From: Eustoma russellianum | Taxonomy: Eukaryota; Streptophyta; Magnoliopsida; Gentianales; Gentianaceae | Length of the DNA stretch: 64,000 bases | NCBI GenBank assembly: GCA_036186865.1 | Contig: AP025069.1 | Location: 8,681,847-8,745,846 of the forward strand | Direction: 5' to 3' | In this document: piece after piece, positions 43,670 through 54,500 of the stretch | Layout of the letters: every line of letters begins with the position of its first letter | Numbering within the stretch: the first letter of the stretch is position 1 | Notes under the pieces: model-generated | What the model was told of the DNA's origin: nothing | Seen by the model: only the letters and a program-made list of their open reading frames with translations | Databases searched by the model: none | Program-made: the position numbers and the translations under genes

Positions 43670-45841
43670 ATGAATTTTGGAACCTTCGTGATGTCGAACA
43701 ATGGTGGAAATAGTCCTGCTTCCGCGTCTTCACCTAATTTTGTCAGTGATCTTATGGATGATCCTTACTTTATTCATCCTAGTGATAATCCGTCTATGGC
43801 ATTGGTGCAACCGTTGCTTGATGGAAACAACTTTCACAGTTGGAGTAGGTCTGTGCGTAGAGCACTTGAATCGAAGAATAAGCTTGGTTTCGTGGATGGA
43901 ACAATTAAGAAGCCTGCGGATGGAGATCGAAGAAGCAATGCTTGGTTGAAAGCCAATAACATGGTTGCGTCGTGGTTGGTAAATTCCTTAACTCATAATA
44001 TAGGCCAAAGTGTTGTGTGGTTAGACTCTGCTGCTGATATATGGAATGATCTGAAATTTAGATATGGAAATGCGGATTCATTCAGATTATCTGATCTACA
44101 AGAGGAATTTTATTCGATTAAGCAAGAACGAAACACCGTGACTGAGTACTATACTAGGCTCAAAAGTGTTTGGGAAGAACTACTTGTATTGAGATCACTT
44201 CCTGTTTGTTCATGCCGTAAATGTAGTTGCAATCTCACTGTTGAAATTAATAAGTTTGTAGAGAATGATTGCGTGATTAAATTTTTAAAAGGACTGAATG
44301 ATGAATACGAAGCAGTCAAGTCACAGGTATTGTTGTGTAGTCCTTTGCCAGATTTGAAAACTGCTTTTGCTATGGCTGTGAAACTGGAAAGGAAATTGAA
44401 TTATTCTGCTAATCAATCTCAGTTTAATAATAATCCGTCTGTGATCATGAACGTTGGGAATGTACCTAGAGGCAATTCATATCAGCAGAATTCGAATGAG
44501 TCTAGTATACCTTGGCAAAGGCCAGCTGGAAAAACTAACAAGAGAGGCATGGGGAAATCGTATCCAAACAGTTCTAGATCTGCAGTGTGTACATTTTGCA
44601 ATATGAGGGGACACACAGTAGACAAGTGCTATAGAAAACATGGATTTCCCCCCGGATACAAACCTAAAGGTCAGGTTAATATGATAACGGCTGAAGGCAG
44701 TCCAGTGCAATCTGGTGATATGTTGATGCAGGGAGGATCAGACAAGGCTCAGTGCTTTGAAGGAACTGATCTGAGGACAATGCCATCATTAACCCAGGAC
44801 CAGTATAACCAGCTGATCAATTTGCTACAGGAACGTCAGGAGAGTACCAGCCAGAAGAATGTTGCAAGTGGCTCAGGTACACTTCATACTGTCTTGACAG
44901 CACAGCAAACTACGGTCAATGGTAAGGACTCAGGTAATGTATTACATGAGAACTCTAATATATGGATCTTGGATTCTGGAGCTAGTGATCATGTTTGTTC
45001 ATCTATCAATTTGTTTGAGTCATATAAACCTGTTACTTCTTTGTCTGTTGTGTTGCCAAATAAGTCCCTTGCCACAGTCACACATGTTGGGACAGTGAGG
45101 ATAAATCAGAATCTGACCCTTACAAGTGTATTCCATGTGCCTTCCTTTGCGTTTAACCTTGTTTCTCTCAGCAAGCTCACCCAATCTAATCAGTTCCAGG
45201 CAATTTTTAAATCCAATTTTTGTTTGATTCAGGACCTCAGAACCAAGAAGATGATTGATTCAGCTGAGGTAGATCAAGGATTGTATTACTTACACGGTAT
45301 TACCCACACTGAGACTAGCTCCATCTCTCCTTTTCTGTCCTCACCTTTCGTACATGCTGTTGTCTCTTCAGGTGCAATGTTGTGGCACTGTAGATTGGGT
45401 CATATGTCCTTGCCAAGAGTTAAAGAAATCCAGAAACTTGATTCTTCTGTCCAAGCCTCTGATTCTCATCTGGATTGTAGTGTCTGTCCTTTGGCCAAAC
45501 AAAAGAGAACTCCATTTCCAGTTTCTTACTTTGTAGCTTCTGTTCCTTTTGCACTTGTGCATATGGATATTTGGGGGCCTTACAAATACCCCACAATGTA
45601 TAATCAGCGTTATTTCCTTACTGTGATTGATGATTTTAGCAGATACTGTTGGATTTACTTGATGAAATCTAAGTCTGATGTTAGAAACATCATTGAAAGT
45701 TTCTGTAGCTTTGCTTCTGTTCAGTTTGATAGTAAAGTTAAAGTGATTCGAACGGACAATGGTCCAGAATTTTCCATGAATAAATTCTTTGCTGCTCATG
45801 GTATTGTTCATCAAACTAGCTGTGTGAATACACCACAGTAG
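43670..45841 (+). CDS. Element G gag-protease-integrase (first open frame)
   Basis: 723 residues from ATG 43670, just after the primer site. The gag domain is residues 20-270 (PSMALVQPLLDGNNFHSWSR, ALESKNKLGFVDGTI); zinc knuckle CTFCNMRGHTVDKC at about 306; protease WILDSGASDHVC at about 431; pre-integrase motif LWHCRLGHMSLP; integrase HMDIWGPY, VIDDFSRYCWIYLM and VIRTDNGPEF. It ends at a TAG (45839-45841) in the TPQ*NGIVERKH motif, with pol continuing in the same frame after the stop. The stop lies between the second Asp and the Glu of the DDE triad, so without readthrough the integrase is truncated. Confidence 0.92.
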   Translation: MNFGTFVMSNNGGNSPASASSPNFVSDLMDDPYFIHPSDNPSMALVQPLLDGNNFHSWSRSVRRALESKNKLGFVDGTIKKPADGDRRSNAWLKANNMVASWLVNSLTHNIGQSVVWLDSAADIWNDLKFRYGNADSFRLSDLQEEFYSIKQERNTVTEYYTRLKSVWEELLVLRSLPVCSCRKCSCNLTVEINKFVENDCVIKFLKGLNDEYEAVKSQVLLCSPLPDLKTAFAMAVKLERKLNYSANQSQFNNNPSVIMNVGNVPRGNSYQQNSNESSIPWQRPAGKTNKRGMGKSYPNSSRSAVCTFCNMRGHTVDKCYRKHGFPPGYKPKGQVNMITAEGSPVQSGDMLMQGGSDKAQCFEGTDLRTMPSLTQDQYNQLINLLQERQESTSQKNVASGSGTLHTVLTAQQTTVNGKDSGNVLHENSNIWILDSGASDHVCSSINLFESYKPVTSLSVVLPNKSLATVTHVGTVRINQNLTLTSVFHVPSFAFNLVSLSKLTQSNQFQAIFKSNFCLIQDLRTKKMIDSAEVDQGLYYLHGITHTETSSISPFLSSPFVHAVVSSGAMLWHCRLGHMSLPRVKEIQKLDSSVQASDSHLDCSVCPLAKQKRTPFPVSYFVASVPFALVHMDIWGPYKYPTMYNQRYFLTVIDDFSRYCWIYLMKSKSDVRNIIESFCSFASVQFDSKVKVIRTDNGPEFSMNKFFAAHGIVHQTSCVNTPQ

Positions 45842-48306
45842 AATGGTATAGTGGAACGAAAGCATCAGCATATTTTGACTGTGTCAAGATCACTGAGATT
45901 TCAATCCTCTCTTCCTTCGGAGTATTGGGGCTTTTGCGTCCAGCACTCAGTCTTTCTCATTAACATCACTCCAACTCCTATCTTGAATCATAAAACTCCT
46001 TATGAGATTTTGTATAAGAGGTTTCCTTCCTACAGTCACCTCAAGGTGTTTGGTTGTCTAGCATTCGGAGCCAATACACAAAGTCACAAAGGCAAGTTTG
46101 ACGCAAGAGCTAGACGTAGTGTGTTCTTGGGATTGTCACATACCACCAAAGGTTACATCCTGCAAGATTTGAATACTAAAGATGTTTATGTTTCAAGGGA
46201 TGTGTTGTTTCATGAAACCAAATTTCCCTTTGGCACAGAAGCACCTTCCTCATCTACCTCCTCTGATAGTTCAGTTGGTCATGTTCCTAGTCTCAGTTCT
46301 GGTCCCCCTTGCTTCCAGTCTTTTCACTCTCAGCCTGCCAACCTCATCCATGATGCTCCTATCTCATCTCCTGCTCAGTCTTCTGTCCCCTCATTACCTG
46401 ATAACAGCCTTCTACAGTCAGCTGATATTCCTCAGTCTAGCTCACAGTCACCTCCTTCTTCTACATCTACTGAGGGTCTGTACACTGTCCCAAGCACAGA
46501 TCTTCTTCCATTGATGGATGGTCAGCTAATTGTTGATTTGCCTCCAATTCTTAATTCTCCTACTAGGCCTGTCAGAGTCAAGAATCCACCCAAGTATCTT
46601 CAAGATTACCATTGTAATACTCTGTCTCTTCCTTCTGATCAACTGGTCCATACATCTCCCCATTCTTTACATAAAGTGTTTGGTTATGATTTGCTAGCTC
46701 CACAATACAGATCTTATGTTTTGAGTTTGAATGCACATACAGAGCCTAGCACTTATTCAGAGGCTGCTAGGTTGCCTGTTTGGCAGGCAGCTATGAATGC
46801 TGAATTGTCTGCATTGGAAGCCAACAGGACTTGGACTGTGGTGCCTTTACCTCCAGGCAAGAAAGCAATAGGATGCAGATGGGTTTATAAAGTCAAACTC
46901 AAGGCTGATGGAAGTGTGGAGAGGTATAAGGCTAGGTTGGTGGCCAAGGGGTACACACAGCAGTATGAGATTGATTACCAGGACACGTTCTCTCCTGTTG
47001 CCAAGATGACCACTGTCAGAGTCATATTCGCCTTGGCCGCAAGATTTCAATGGCATATACATCAACTAGATGTGAACAATGCTTTTTGCATGGTGATCTC
47101 CATGAGGACATTTATATGTCTCTACCCTCTTGGTGTGTCTGTAAAAGGGTCCAATATGGTGTGTAAACTGCACAAGTCCCTGTATGGCTTGAAGCAAGCC
47201 AGCAGAGAGTGGAATGCCACTCTTACTAAGTTCCTGCTGGCCATGGGGTTTAAGCAGTCCAAGTGTGACTATACGCTGTTTCTTAGACATGATGGTGCTG
47301 AGTTTATGGCTTTGTTGGTCTATGTGGATGACATCATAGTGGCCTCCAGTGATGAGGGTTCCATTGCTAAGGTTAAACAAGCTTTACATCGTGCTTTTAA
47401 GATCAAAGACTTGGGCCAGTTGCGTTTCTTTCTTGGCATAGAGGTAGCTCAGGCTACAGGGGGGGTACACATTAATCAAAGACGGTATACTTTGGATCTC
47501 TTGGAGCAAACTGGTTTTTTAAATGCTAAGCCTGCTAAGACCCCCATGGAAAGTCATGTTAGCCTGACTCATTTGGATTCTCCTGCATTAGAGGATGTCA
47601 CACAGTATAGGAGGTTAATTGGGAAGCTTATATACTTAACCATCACTAGGCCCGACATTGCCTTTGCAGTTCAGCAGTTAAGTCAGTTTTTGGATTGTCC
47701 CACTGAAAATCATTTGAGAGCTGCACATAGACTTCTCAGATACATTAAGGGAACCATAGGTCAAGGCATACTGTTTCCAAGGAAAGGAGTGTTGAAACTA
47801 CGGGCATTTGTAGACGCTGACTGGGGCGGATGTCATGAGACTAGGAGGTCTGTTACGGGATACTGCGTTTTTTTGGAGATTCTTTGATATCATGGAAGGC
47901 AAAGAAGCAGTCTACGGTTTCTAGATTGTCTGCTGAGGCAGAATACAGAGCCATGGCCATGGTGACTTGTGAGGTTCAATGGCTTCTGTATTTGTTAGAA
48001 GACTTGGGATTAAGGGATCAGAAGCCAGTGGAGATGTTTTGTGATTGTAGGAGTGCAATGTATATTGCAGAAAATCCGGTGTTTCATGAGAGGACTAAAC
48101 ACATAGAGATTGATTGCCATGTGGTTAGAGATAAGGTGCAAGAAGGGGTGATTAGATTGATGCCAATACGGACGGAGCTGCAATTGGCTGACATCTTCAC
48201 CAAGGCTTTGGATTCAAAACGGTTGTTGCAGCATGTTGGGTCACTTGGGATTCACAATCTTTATGGCAAGCCAAGCTTGAGGGGGGATGTTAAAGATGTT
48301 GGGTGA
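45842..48306 (+). pseudogene. Element G integrase end, RT and RNase H
   Basis: After the TAG: NGIVERKHQHIL, a Ser/Pro-rich linker (about 46230-46500), RT from about 46790 (KARLVAKGYTQQYEIDYQDT, LVYVDDIIVASSD intact, ITRPDIAFAVQQLSQFL), then RNase H (FVDADWGGCHETRRSVTGYC). A one-base gain in a T-run near 47870 shifts the frame; the rest is at 47884-48306 (SRLSAEAEYRAMAMVTCEVQ, MFCDCRSAMYIAENPVFHER, LADIFTKALDSK). Around 47078-47130 the protein reads NAFCMVISMRTF instead of the usual NAFLHG-type motif, because a lost T and a gained C cancel out. Confidence 0.92.
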
Positions 48307-48796
48307 ATCCTCAAGTAGTGTGGCAGCTAACTTGAATTGTGCACTGTTCTTGGTGATTCGAAGTGTTAGTTGCCAATTGAGTGAAGTTGCACCTGGTTTG
48401 TATGGTGGTGCAGTGTGCATTGGCTGGTTGAAGAGCCTGCCATTGAAGTAGAGCGTACAGGAGGAAGAGGAAGACGATTGCTTTGGCGGGAGTGTGTTTA
48501 AATGGGTGAAATGACGTTATTGCCCTTACTGATGCTGTTATAATGTCAGTTAGTTGAAGGGCATAAGTGTAATTTTGCTGGTTCTGTTTCTCCTTCTTCA
48601 GCGGGCTAGCCTATATAAGTCTGGCAGCTATGCGTTTGTACTTGAGTTGTTTTTCCAGAAAATTCCAAGAGTTTTTCTTCGTGCCTCCCCGTGCTATTTT
48701 CTCATGAATTTGCTTCTTAGCTTCTTAATTTGCGTTTGCACGGTTTGATTTGTTGTTAAACTTTTGAATTGCTTGTTATTCGTTAGAAATTTCACA
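48288..48796 (+). repeat. 3' LTR of element G
   Basis: 509 bases, about six differences from the 5' LTR. TATA box at 48611-48619. Followed by TSD TAAAC. Confidence 0.92.
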
Positions 48797-49076
48797 TAAA
48801 CCTTCAGAACATCCTAAAAGAGCATTTATGCAAGTAGTTAATCCCAATAATAAGTAATCAAAAATCAGAAGAACACAAAATACCTACTATCTCGATCAGT
48901 AAATTTTAGTAATCCTACATAGTATACACAAAAATGCCAATCAAAAACAGCTAATTCATCAATTATGACCTCAAAAAAGAAACCAAAATAAGTTTATGAA
49001 TGCCTCCCAATCGACATTTTTTGCTTTTTCACAATAAAAATTACAAGAAATATAAGGGTAAAGTGAAGGATCCTAC
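48797..49076. other. OLA1 intron 1, 5' part
   Basis: AT-rich intron directly downstream (on the gene's strand) of exon 1, from the donor at 49075-49076 to the right TSD of element G. No coding. Confidence 0.7.
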
Positions 49077-49164
49077 AATTCCCATCTTGAGATGGGAAGA
49101 AAAGCGGCCTAAAATTGGCCTCTCAGGCTGGGGCTTCTTTGGCTTTTGATGCTTTTGGAGGCAT
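49077..49164 (-). CDS. OLA1: OLA1 exon 1 (start codon), frameshifted
   Basis: Begins ATG CCT CCA AAA GCA (MPPKASKAKEAPA), the start typical of plant OLA1, then meets TGA. In the next frame the same DNA reads PERPILGRFSSHLKMGI, the conserved continuation, and ends phase 0 at donor ATT|GTAGGA. The exon is 88 bases, which is not a multiple of three, so about one net base (or four inserted bases) separates the halves. An in-frame ATG (in LKMGI) could start an N-truncated protein. The leader AACCTTAGAACCCTAGACG lies upstream at about 49210-49235. Confidence 0.9.
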
Positions 49165-50259
49165 TTTTAGCGAGTAGCTCAAATGAAGTTGAATGTAGGG
49201 AAGCCTGAGAAGACAGACGTCTAGGGTTCTAAGGTTGATGGTCAATGTACCCAACGGACGTCGAAGGTAAATCTTGGTGATGGCTGAAGGATTTATTTGT
49301 TTACCGTCTTGTCACTTACACCTGAGTTTTCTTATTATATCAAAAACCAAAAATGAACTACTCAAATTCTTATTATATCAAAAACCAAAAATATATGTAA
49401 TTAAATGAACTATTCGAAAAGACGCTAGCCGATATATTTTTTATCAGAATTTTTTTACAAACCTATTCTTTTGAATAAAGACAATACAACAACACCACAT
49501 ATGTAATATATCCAAACGACAACAAAATCTATCGGTAGTGTCTGAGGAGGGTTAGAGTCAAACAAACAATACCTCTATCCCAAAGGATAGAGATTTTGCT
49601 TCCATTGAGACCCCACTCTATATATACCTACATAGACAAATAATGAATGACAAATGATAAAAGACAAAGACAATCACAATAATAAAATGAAAAGGCAATA
49701 ACTATTATACAGTACAAAAAGCGCTTTGTAAATTTTATAAAAATATTTTAAGCCAATACATCGGAATCCAGCCACCTACTATACCATTATAAACATTCTG
49801 ATCCTTGAGTATAATAAATTCAAGTTTAGATTTCTAACCAAATTCAAACTTGAATTTACTACACGAGGGATCTCGGCGTCTACTACAATCTGATACGATG
49901 CTTACACATCGTGATCCTAGTGAGTAGACAATCTTAGTTTGGATTTCCAATCAAATTCAAACTTAGATTTACTACACACCGGTGTCTCCGTATTTATTAT
50001 ACCATGATATCGTGTCACTATCTCGATCTTATTATCTAACCATCGAAATAATAAGTTTATTACGTTATACTTATAGTTGCGGTGTTTGGTTCTAAATTCA
50101 GATTCTAATAGAAAAATGCATAATTGGATTGCTGAAAATTAGTTTTTCGAAGAAAGTATTTTTTTGCCTCGCTTTTCTGTCGATTTTATGTATGAAAAGA
50201 GTCGAGTTTCCATGCGTATGAAAAGAGTCGACTTTACGCATGGAAAAAAAAGTGATACT
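49165..50259. other. OLA1 5' leader and upstream region, with a LINE/SINE-type tail
   Basis: 49165-49300 is the probable 5' UTR and promoter side of OLA1 (minus strand). At about 49490-49640, in minus orientation, is GGGGTCTCAATGG and CTCTATCCTTTGGGATAGAG, related to the 3' end of the LINE at 27470-27600, so it is a fragment of the same or a related RTE/SINE family. 49740-50250 has two similar blocks with TTCAAACTTGAATTTACTAC and TTCAAACTTAGATTTACTAC (about 49845 and 49955), a local duplication. No gene is seen. Confidence 0.5.
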
Positions 50260-51675
50260 TGTTAAAACAAAGTTTAAGTTTTGATGATTTGCACAAGTTT
50301 GTACTTCGAACGATGGATTAGACGCCTTATGTGATGTGGTTGGAAGTCAGTATACTTCGAACGCTTACATTAGGCGCTTCATGTGCCTTGGTGAATTCCA
50401 GTACACTTCGAACGCCTACATTCGGCATTTCATGTGAAGTGTATGGAAGCTCAAACACTTCGAACGCCTACATTAGGTGCTTCATGTGTTCTGGGAAAAA
50501 GGCAGTATACTTTGAACGCCTTCATTAGGCGCTTCATGTGTACCACCAAGTCAAAGTACTTTTCCCTTTAAAATGGGCATGTACACCAAGTACTTTCTGA
50601 GAAATGTCAGAATTAGTTCGAACAAGCATGAAGGCTGACATTAGGCGCTTCATGTGACTTCGAACGCCTTTAGTTGCCCACATAAGACGCTTTATGTACC
50701 TTCGAACGCCTGTTCTTTTTCACATTAAGCTCTCCATGTCACATTGAACGCTTGTGTTATAAACACTTTAGGCGCTTCATGTGACCAACGTTACAAAAGT
50801 CTTATGCTTCACTTTTTAACATCTTTTGACTCTTTGTACCCTCCTCTTTTAGTGTTATTTTCACAGGTCCTCTCCCAAAAACTGAAGATGTCAGGTTTCC
50901 TATTTTGGCTTTCTTTTTGAAATCTCTTGAAAAATATTGCTACAAGCCAAGAGGAGATCTCCAATGATGAGGACACACCAACACAAGATGCCAAAACCCA
51001 TTATTGGTTCTGCAAGGGTTTTCAAAACCGGAAGAATTTTTAAGATTGATAAAAGAAGGGTTTTCTTCTCTTCTTCAACAACTTTCTACTATTCAAGCTC
51101 TCAAGTTTTCTCTCAAAGCTCAAGCTCTCAAGATAGTTGTAAACTTTGTATATTTTTACTTTATTGTTGAGAGTGATTATTGTAAGAAGAAGAAGAGTCT
51201 TCTTCTTGGTGAGTAGAGATTGTGAGAGGTGAAGTAGATTGTTGGTCAAGGAGCAAGGGTGCTTCTTGTTTGAGATTTCTAGACCTTGGAGGGTTAATTG
51301 ATAGTGTTGTGGTGCACTATTCTCCCTACAAGATTTCTTTGAGGGCAAAGAAGATCTTTGGAGGCTAGACTTCAAGGGGTTAGAATTCTTGGTTGTGGTC
51401 TAGGCGCGCGGCCTAGTTTTCCATCTTGTTGGATTTTACTTTTGATTGTTGTTTTCCCCCATAGAAATAACAATCCCCTTTTCAAAATCCTTCTTGTGAA
51501 AAATCAAGAAGGTAGAGGAGTAGAGTCATTTGACTTGAACTTCTATACATCCTTGTGTTCTTTACTCTTTGCAAAGTTTTTATTCATTTCAAAGAACACA
51601 CCCAAGTATTGGCTGCACTCAAAAACGAAAATTATCCAGAAAATATCCATACTTGGTGAACACACTATTCAACCC
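50260..51675 (+). repeat. Element B-family LTR, interrupted by Gypsy D
   Basis: TGTTAAAACAAAG... matches the solo LTR at 7253-8693 and the reverse complement of the B LTRs. It stops at CTATTCAACCC (51675), where Gypsy D begins, about 35 bases before its expected end; the missing end should lie right of D, outside the window. The dyad repeat array is at 50295-50790. Confidence 0.88.
50295..50790. repeat. CGCCTACATTAGGCG dyad repeat array
   Basis: About ten units in plus orientation of this LTR (TTCGAACGCC...TTAGGCGC). The same array as in the element B LTRs. Confidence 0.8.
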
Positions 51676-52472
51676 TGTAGCGCCCCGGCACGATACCGTC
51701 ATCGGAACCAGTGCACCCACCGTAGTCTACTATGAGAACTACGAAGCGTCAAAGCGGATCAAACATACATCATCTACGACGAAAGATAAATCAGCGGAAA
51801 CATTGATAAATTTTAAACTTTATCGTCATTAAAAACAGAAAATGTAGCGGAATTAAAAGTGTTTGGTCTTCTAGCTAACACAAATGTCAGAACAACATAA
51901 TAACATTGAGTTTCCAATCTCAAGAAAATAATCCAGCATCTATTTATTCCCATGTCCGTCTTCCCACTGAGCCCACTCGCCATTGTCCTCGATAAATATC
52001 AACTCATATTCAGGCTCACCTGAAAAGGAATAGAGAACTGTTCTTAGCGAATTATCGCCAGCAAGTAACCCGTCTATACACCTTACGGAATCACACACGA
52101 CGAGTCACCAGTGTATAAATCATTGCCCAAAATATAGGTGCTCGGGTTAACAAATAGCATCTCAATAAGAATTTCTCAAAACAGATAAAGCACATATATG
52201 ATACACAGGTACGAGAACAAGCATGTATTAAAACAACGTATCACATAAGCAAGTCATAACTAACCACGTTTCTTGCACATCAAGTCTTATGCTTCGTGTA
52301 TCATGATGCATGTACTTCTTTAAAATCACACACAACACCCATGCATATGTCTTCTTTCATAAACATGTCATGCATGTCATTTCACAAAAAATTTCATCAC
52401 TTTACATATCATATTCTTCGCGTAGCAGAACTTTATACCCCGTGGGTGATCAGTCCACAACAAACAGAACTT
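51676..52472 (-). repeat. Gypsy D LTR, left part (reverse orientation)
   Basis: TGTAGCGCCCCGGC... is the reverse complement of the end of the C-family LTR (matches about 55567-56367). It breaks off near 52472, where plus-strand pol of element C begins with local similarity at TTGATATGG. The rest of the same LTR appears at 62843-63636. About 1.6 kb of the LTR middle is absent from both parts. Confidence 0.8.
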
Positions 52473-53137
52473 GATATGGCTCCTTTTGAAGCTTTGTATG
52501 GGAGAAAGTGTAGCTCCCCATTTTATTGGGATGAATTCGGTGGGAGGACCATCACCGAACATGAACGACTCGACAAGACATTAGGAAGTACGAGAATCAC
52601 TCGAGAGAGACTCAAGTCGGCTCAGGACCGCAACAAAAGTTAGACGGATTCTAAATGACGACCTTTGGAGTTTAATGTAGGTGGAAATGTTTAATTGAGA
52701 ATATCACCTAAAATAAAGGTACCATGATATTGGAGTGAAGGGCAATTTAAGTCCTGTTCTATTGCTCCGTATGAGATACTTGAGAAGGTGGGAGTTTTGG
52801 TATAGGAGTTGGCGTTACCTCCGGTATTGGTGCAAGTCCAAAAGGTATTTCATATATCTCAGTTTAGGAAGTATCTGACGGATCCGATCAGTGTGCTCGA
52901 AGCACAATATTTGGAACTCAATAGTGAGGTTATATAGAGATACCTATGAGGATCGTAGAACGAAAGGACCAAGTGTTGAGGAAATGGGTGATCTCTTATG
53001 TGAAGGTCCAGTGGAGCAATCACATGAAACGGGAAGCTACTTGGAAACTTGAAGAGATGATGCAGGAGAAGTATCCTCAACTCTTCAACTAAGGTATGTA
53101 AGTTTCGAAGACGAAACTTTTTGTAAGGGGGGTGGAA
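52473..53137 (+). pseudogene. Gypsy C-family pol 3' end, upstream copy
   Basis: The C-terminal part of a Gypsy integrase: MAPFEALYGRKCSSPFYWDE, then RTITEHERLDKTLGSTRITR, with later frames disrupted, ending next to ACGAAACTTTTTGTAAGGGGGG (53116-53133) and then an LTR. It is nearly identical to 58938-59611, so two pol ends sit in front of two LTRs. This is a remnant of a tandem or recombined element whose front part is lost. Confidence 0.8.
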
Positions 53138-54084
53138 TGTCATACCCCGTGATTTTCGGGTCCAACGTGGAATAAGTATAATACAACTTAAAATACAATT
53201 TTAGTAATTATATAGGTTATGAGACTTAGTTAAGTAAAACATAGAAAATAAAAGAAGGATTAAAAGTGAGAATCAAGAAAATTAGGCAAAAGTACCAAAA
53301 TGCCCTCCCCACTTAAGTGATGGGGGAGTTACACAATTAGTATAACTCCCCAAAGGAAGGAGGAGCCGTGGGTTATAGCACAAAGAGAGGGGGGAAACCG
53401 CTTAGAGAGAAAAGGGAAGGAGAAGAGAGAAAGAAGAAGAAGAGAAGAAGAAAAAGAAGGAAGAAGGCCGATTTAGGTTCAATCCTTACCAAAATTCTGC
53501 AGTACGCTTGTAAGCTTATCTAGATTCCAAGGCAAGTAATCTTTCTATACGCTTTACGCAAATTTTGATACATTAGGCCCTATGTTCTTACAAAGAGAAA
53601 ACTTGGATCACACATTGGTAATCTTGTCTTGTCTATGTTAAATGCTTTATTATATGTAAGTTTTGTTGCTAGTTGTGTAAAGTCTTGTTCTTTGGGCCAT
53701 ATTTCTGAAAGTAGTTATGTGTGCTTTGTTGTTTGTCAAGCATGCCCATGAAAGTGTATATTTGATGTGCTTATTATCTTGTTCTATTCTCATGTTGATT
53801 GTCTACACTTAGACGTTTGGGAGGTAAGTGCAGGGAATTAAGGGATGAGTGATGGCATTGTTGTAAACTTGTTGTGTTGGGAATGTTGATGATTTCTTTT
53901 GAAGGTTGTGAATGATTGAAGGTTAAGAGGGGATATTGTTTAGACATAACTAAGCATCAATTCATGATTAGATGTGTGTTAAGTATGATGAATTCAGATG
54001 GTAAGATGGATCTTGAGAGGTTTAACATGAGAGGGTTGAAGGAGGAGGATGATGGGAGGAAGTTACTGCAGAAAATCTGCAGTT

Positions 54085-54500
54085 TGGCATCGTCAGAACA
54101 CTTCGAACGCCTACATTAGGCGCTTCAAGTCACATTTGGCGCCTAATGTAGCGTTCAATGTATCCTGAAGCTTTCCCGTACAGAAAACTGCAGTTTAGAA
54201 CCGTCAGAACACTTCGAACACCTACATTAGGCGCTCTATGTCACATTAGGCGCCTAATGCAACGTTCAATGTGTCCTGAATCATCCCCGAACACTTCGAA
54301 CACCTACATTAGGTGCTCTATGTCACATTAGGCGCCTAATGTAGCGTTGAATGTCACATTAGGCGCTTCATGTAGGCGTTCAATGTCTACGGCACATCTC
54401 CAAACACTTCGAACGCCTAGTATAGGCGCTCTATGTCACTTTAGCGCCTCATGTGGCGTTCCAAGTATACTGGAAGTCTTTTTGACCCTTTAGGCGCCCT
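54085..54500. repeat. Dyad repeat array in Gypsy C LTR
   Basis: Units with CGCCTACATTAGGCG followed by short linkers (CTTCAAGTCACATT, CTCTATGTCACATT) and GCGCCTAATGTAGCG, about five to six units. They are closely similar to the arrays in the Copia B-family LTRs. Confidence 0.8.

Larger units (their letters stand above)
43142..48796 (+). mobile_element. Copia element G, nearly intact, TSD TAAAC
   Basis: LTRs 43142-43650 and 48288-48796 (509 bases each), TSD TAAAC at 43137-43141 and 48797-48801, primer-binding site TGGTATCAGAGCG at 43651, polypurine tract GAGGGGGG just before 48288. I count about six differences between the LTRs, so it is a young insertion. Gag-pol has one in-frame TAG and one frameshift, plus a pair of compensating indels. 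It is the most recent-looking complete element in the window. Confidence 0.95.
6350..49164 (-). pseudogene. OLA1: OLA1/YchF Obg-like ATPase gene, dispersed exons
   Basis: Obg-like ATPase 1 is a cytosolic P-loop NTPase of the TRAFAC/YchF family that binds ribosomes and prefers ATP. Four exons are recognisable, all minus strand and in order: 49077-49164 (start, PERPILGRFSSHLKMGI), 26155-26322 (VGLPNVGKSTLFNTL), 15126-15224 (DIEFMERRIEDLEKSMKR) and 6350-6463 (GKDVRLGDWKAANIEILN). Junctions have GT donors and AG acceptors. About 70-75 residues are absent between the second and third visible exons, including the G3 segment that follows KPKSE in the family. The C-terminal third (TGS domain) is not in the window. 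Exon 1 has a frameshift. The introns total about 42 kb and consist mainly of retrotransposons. It is likely a pseudogene, though the other exons have few disruptions. Confidence 0.85.
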
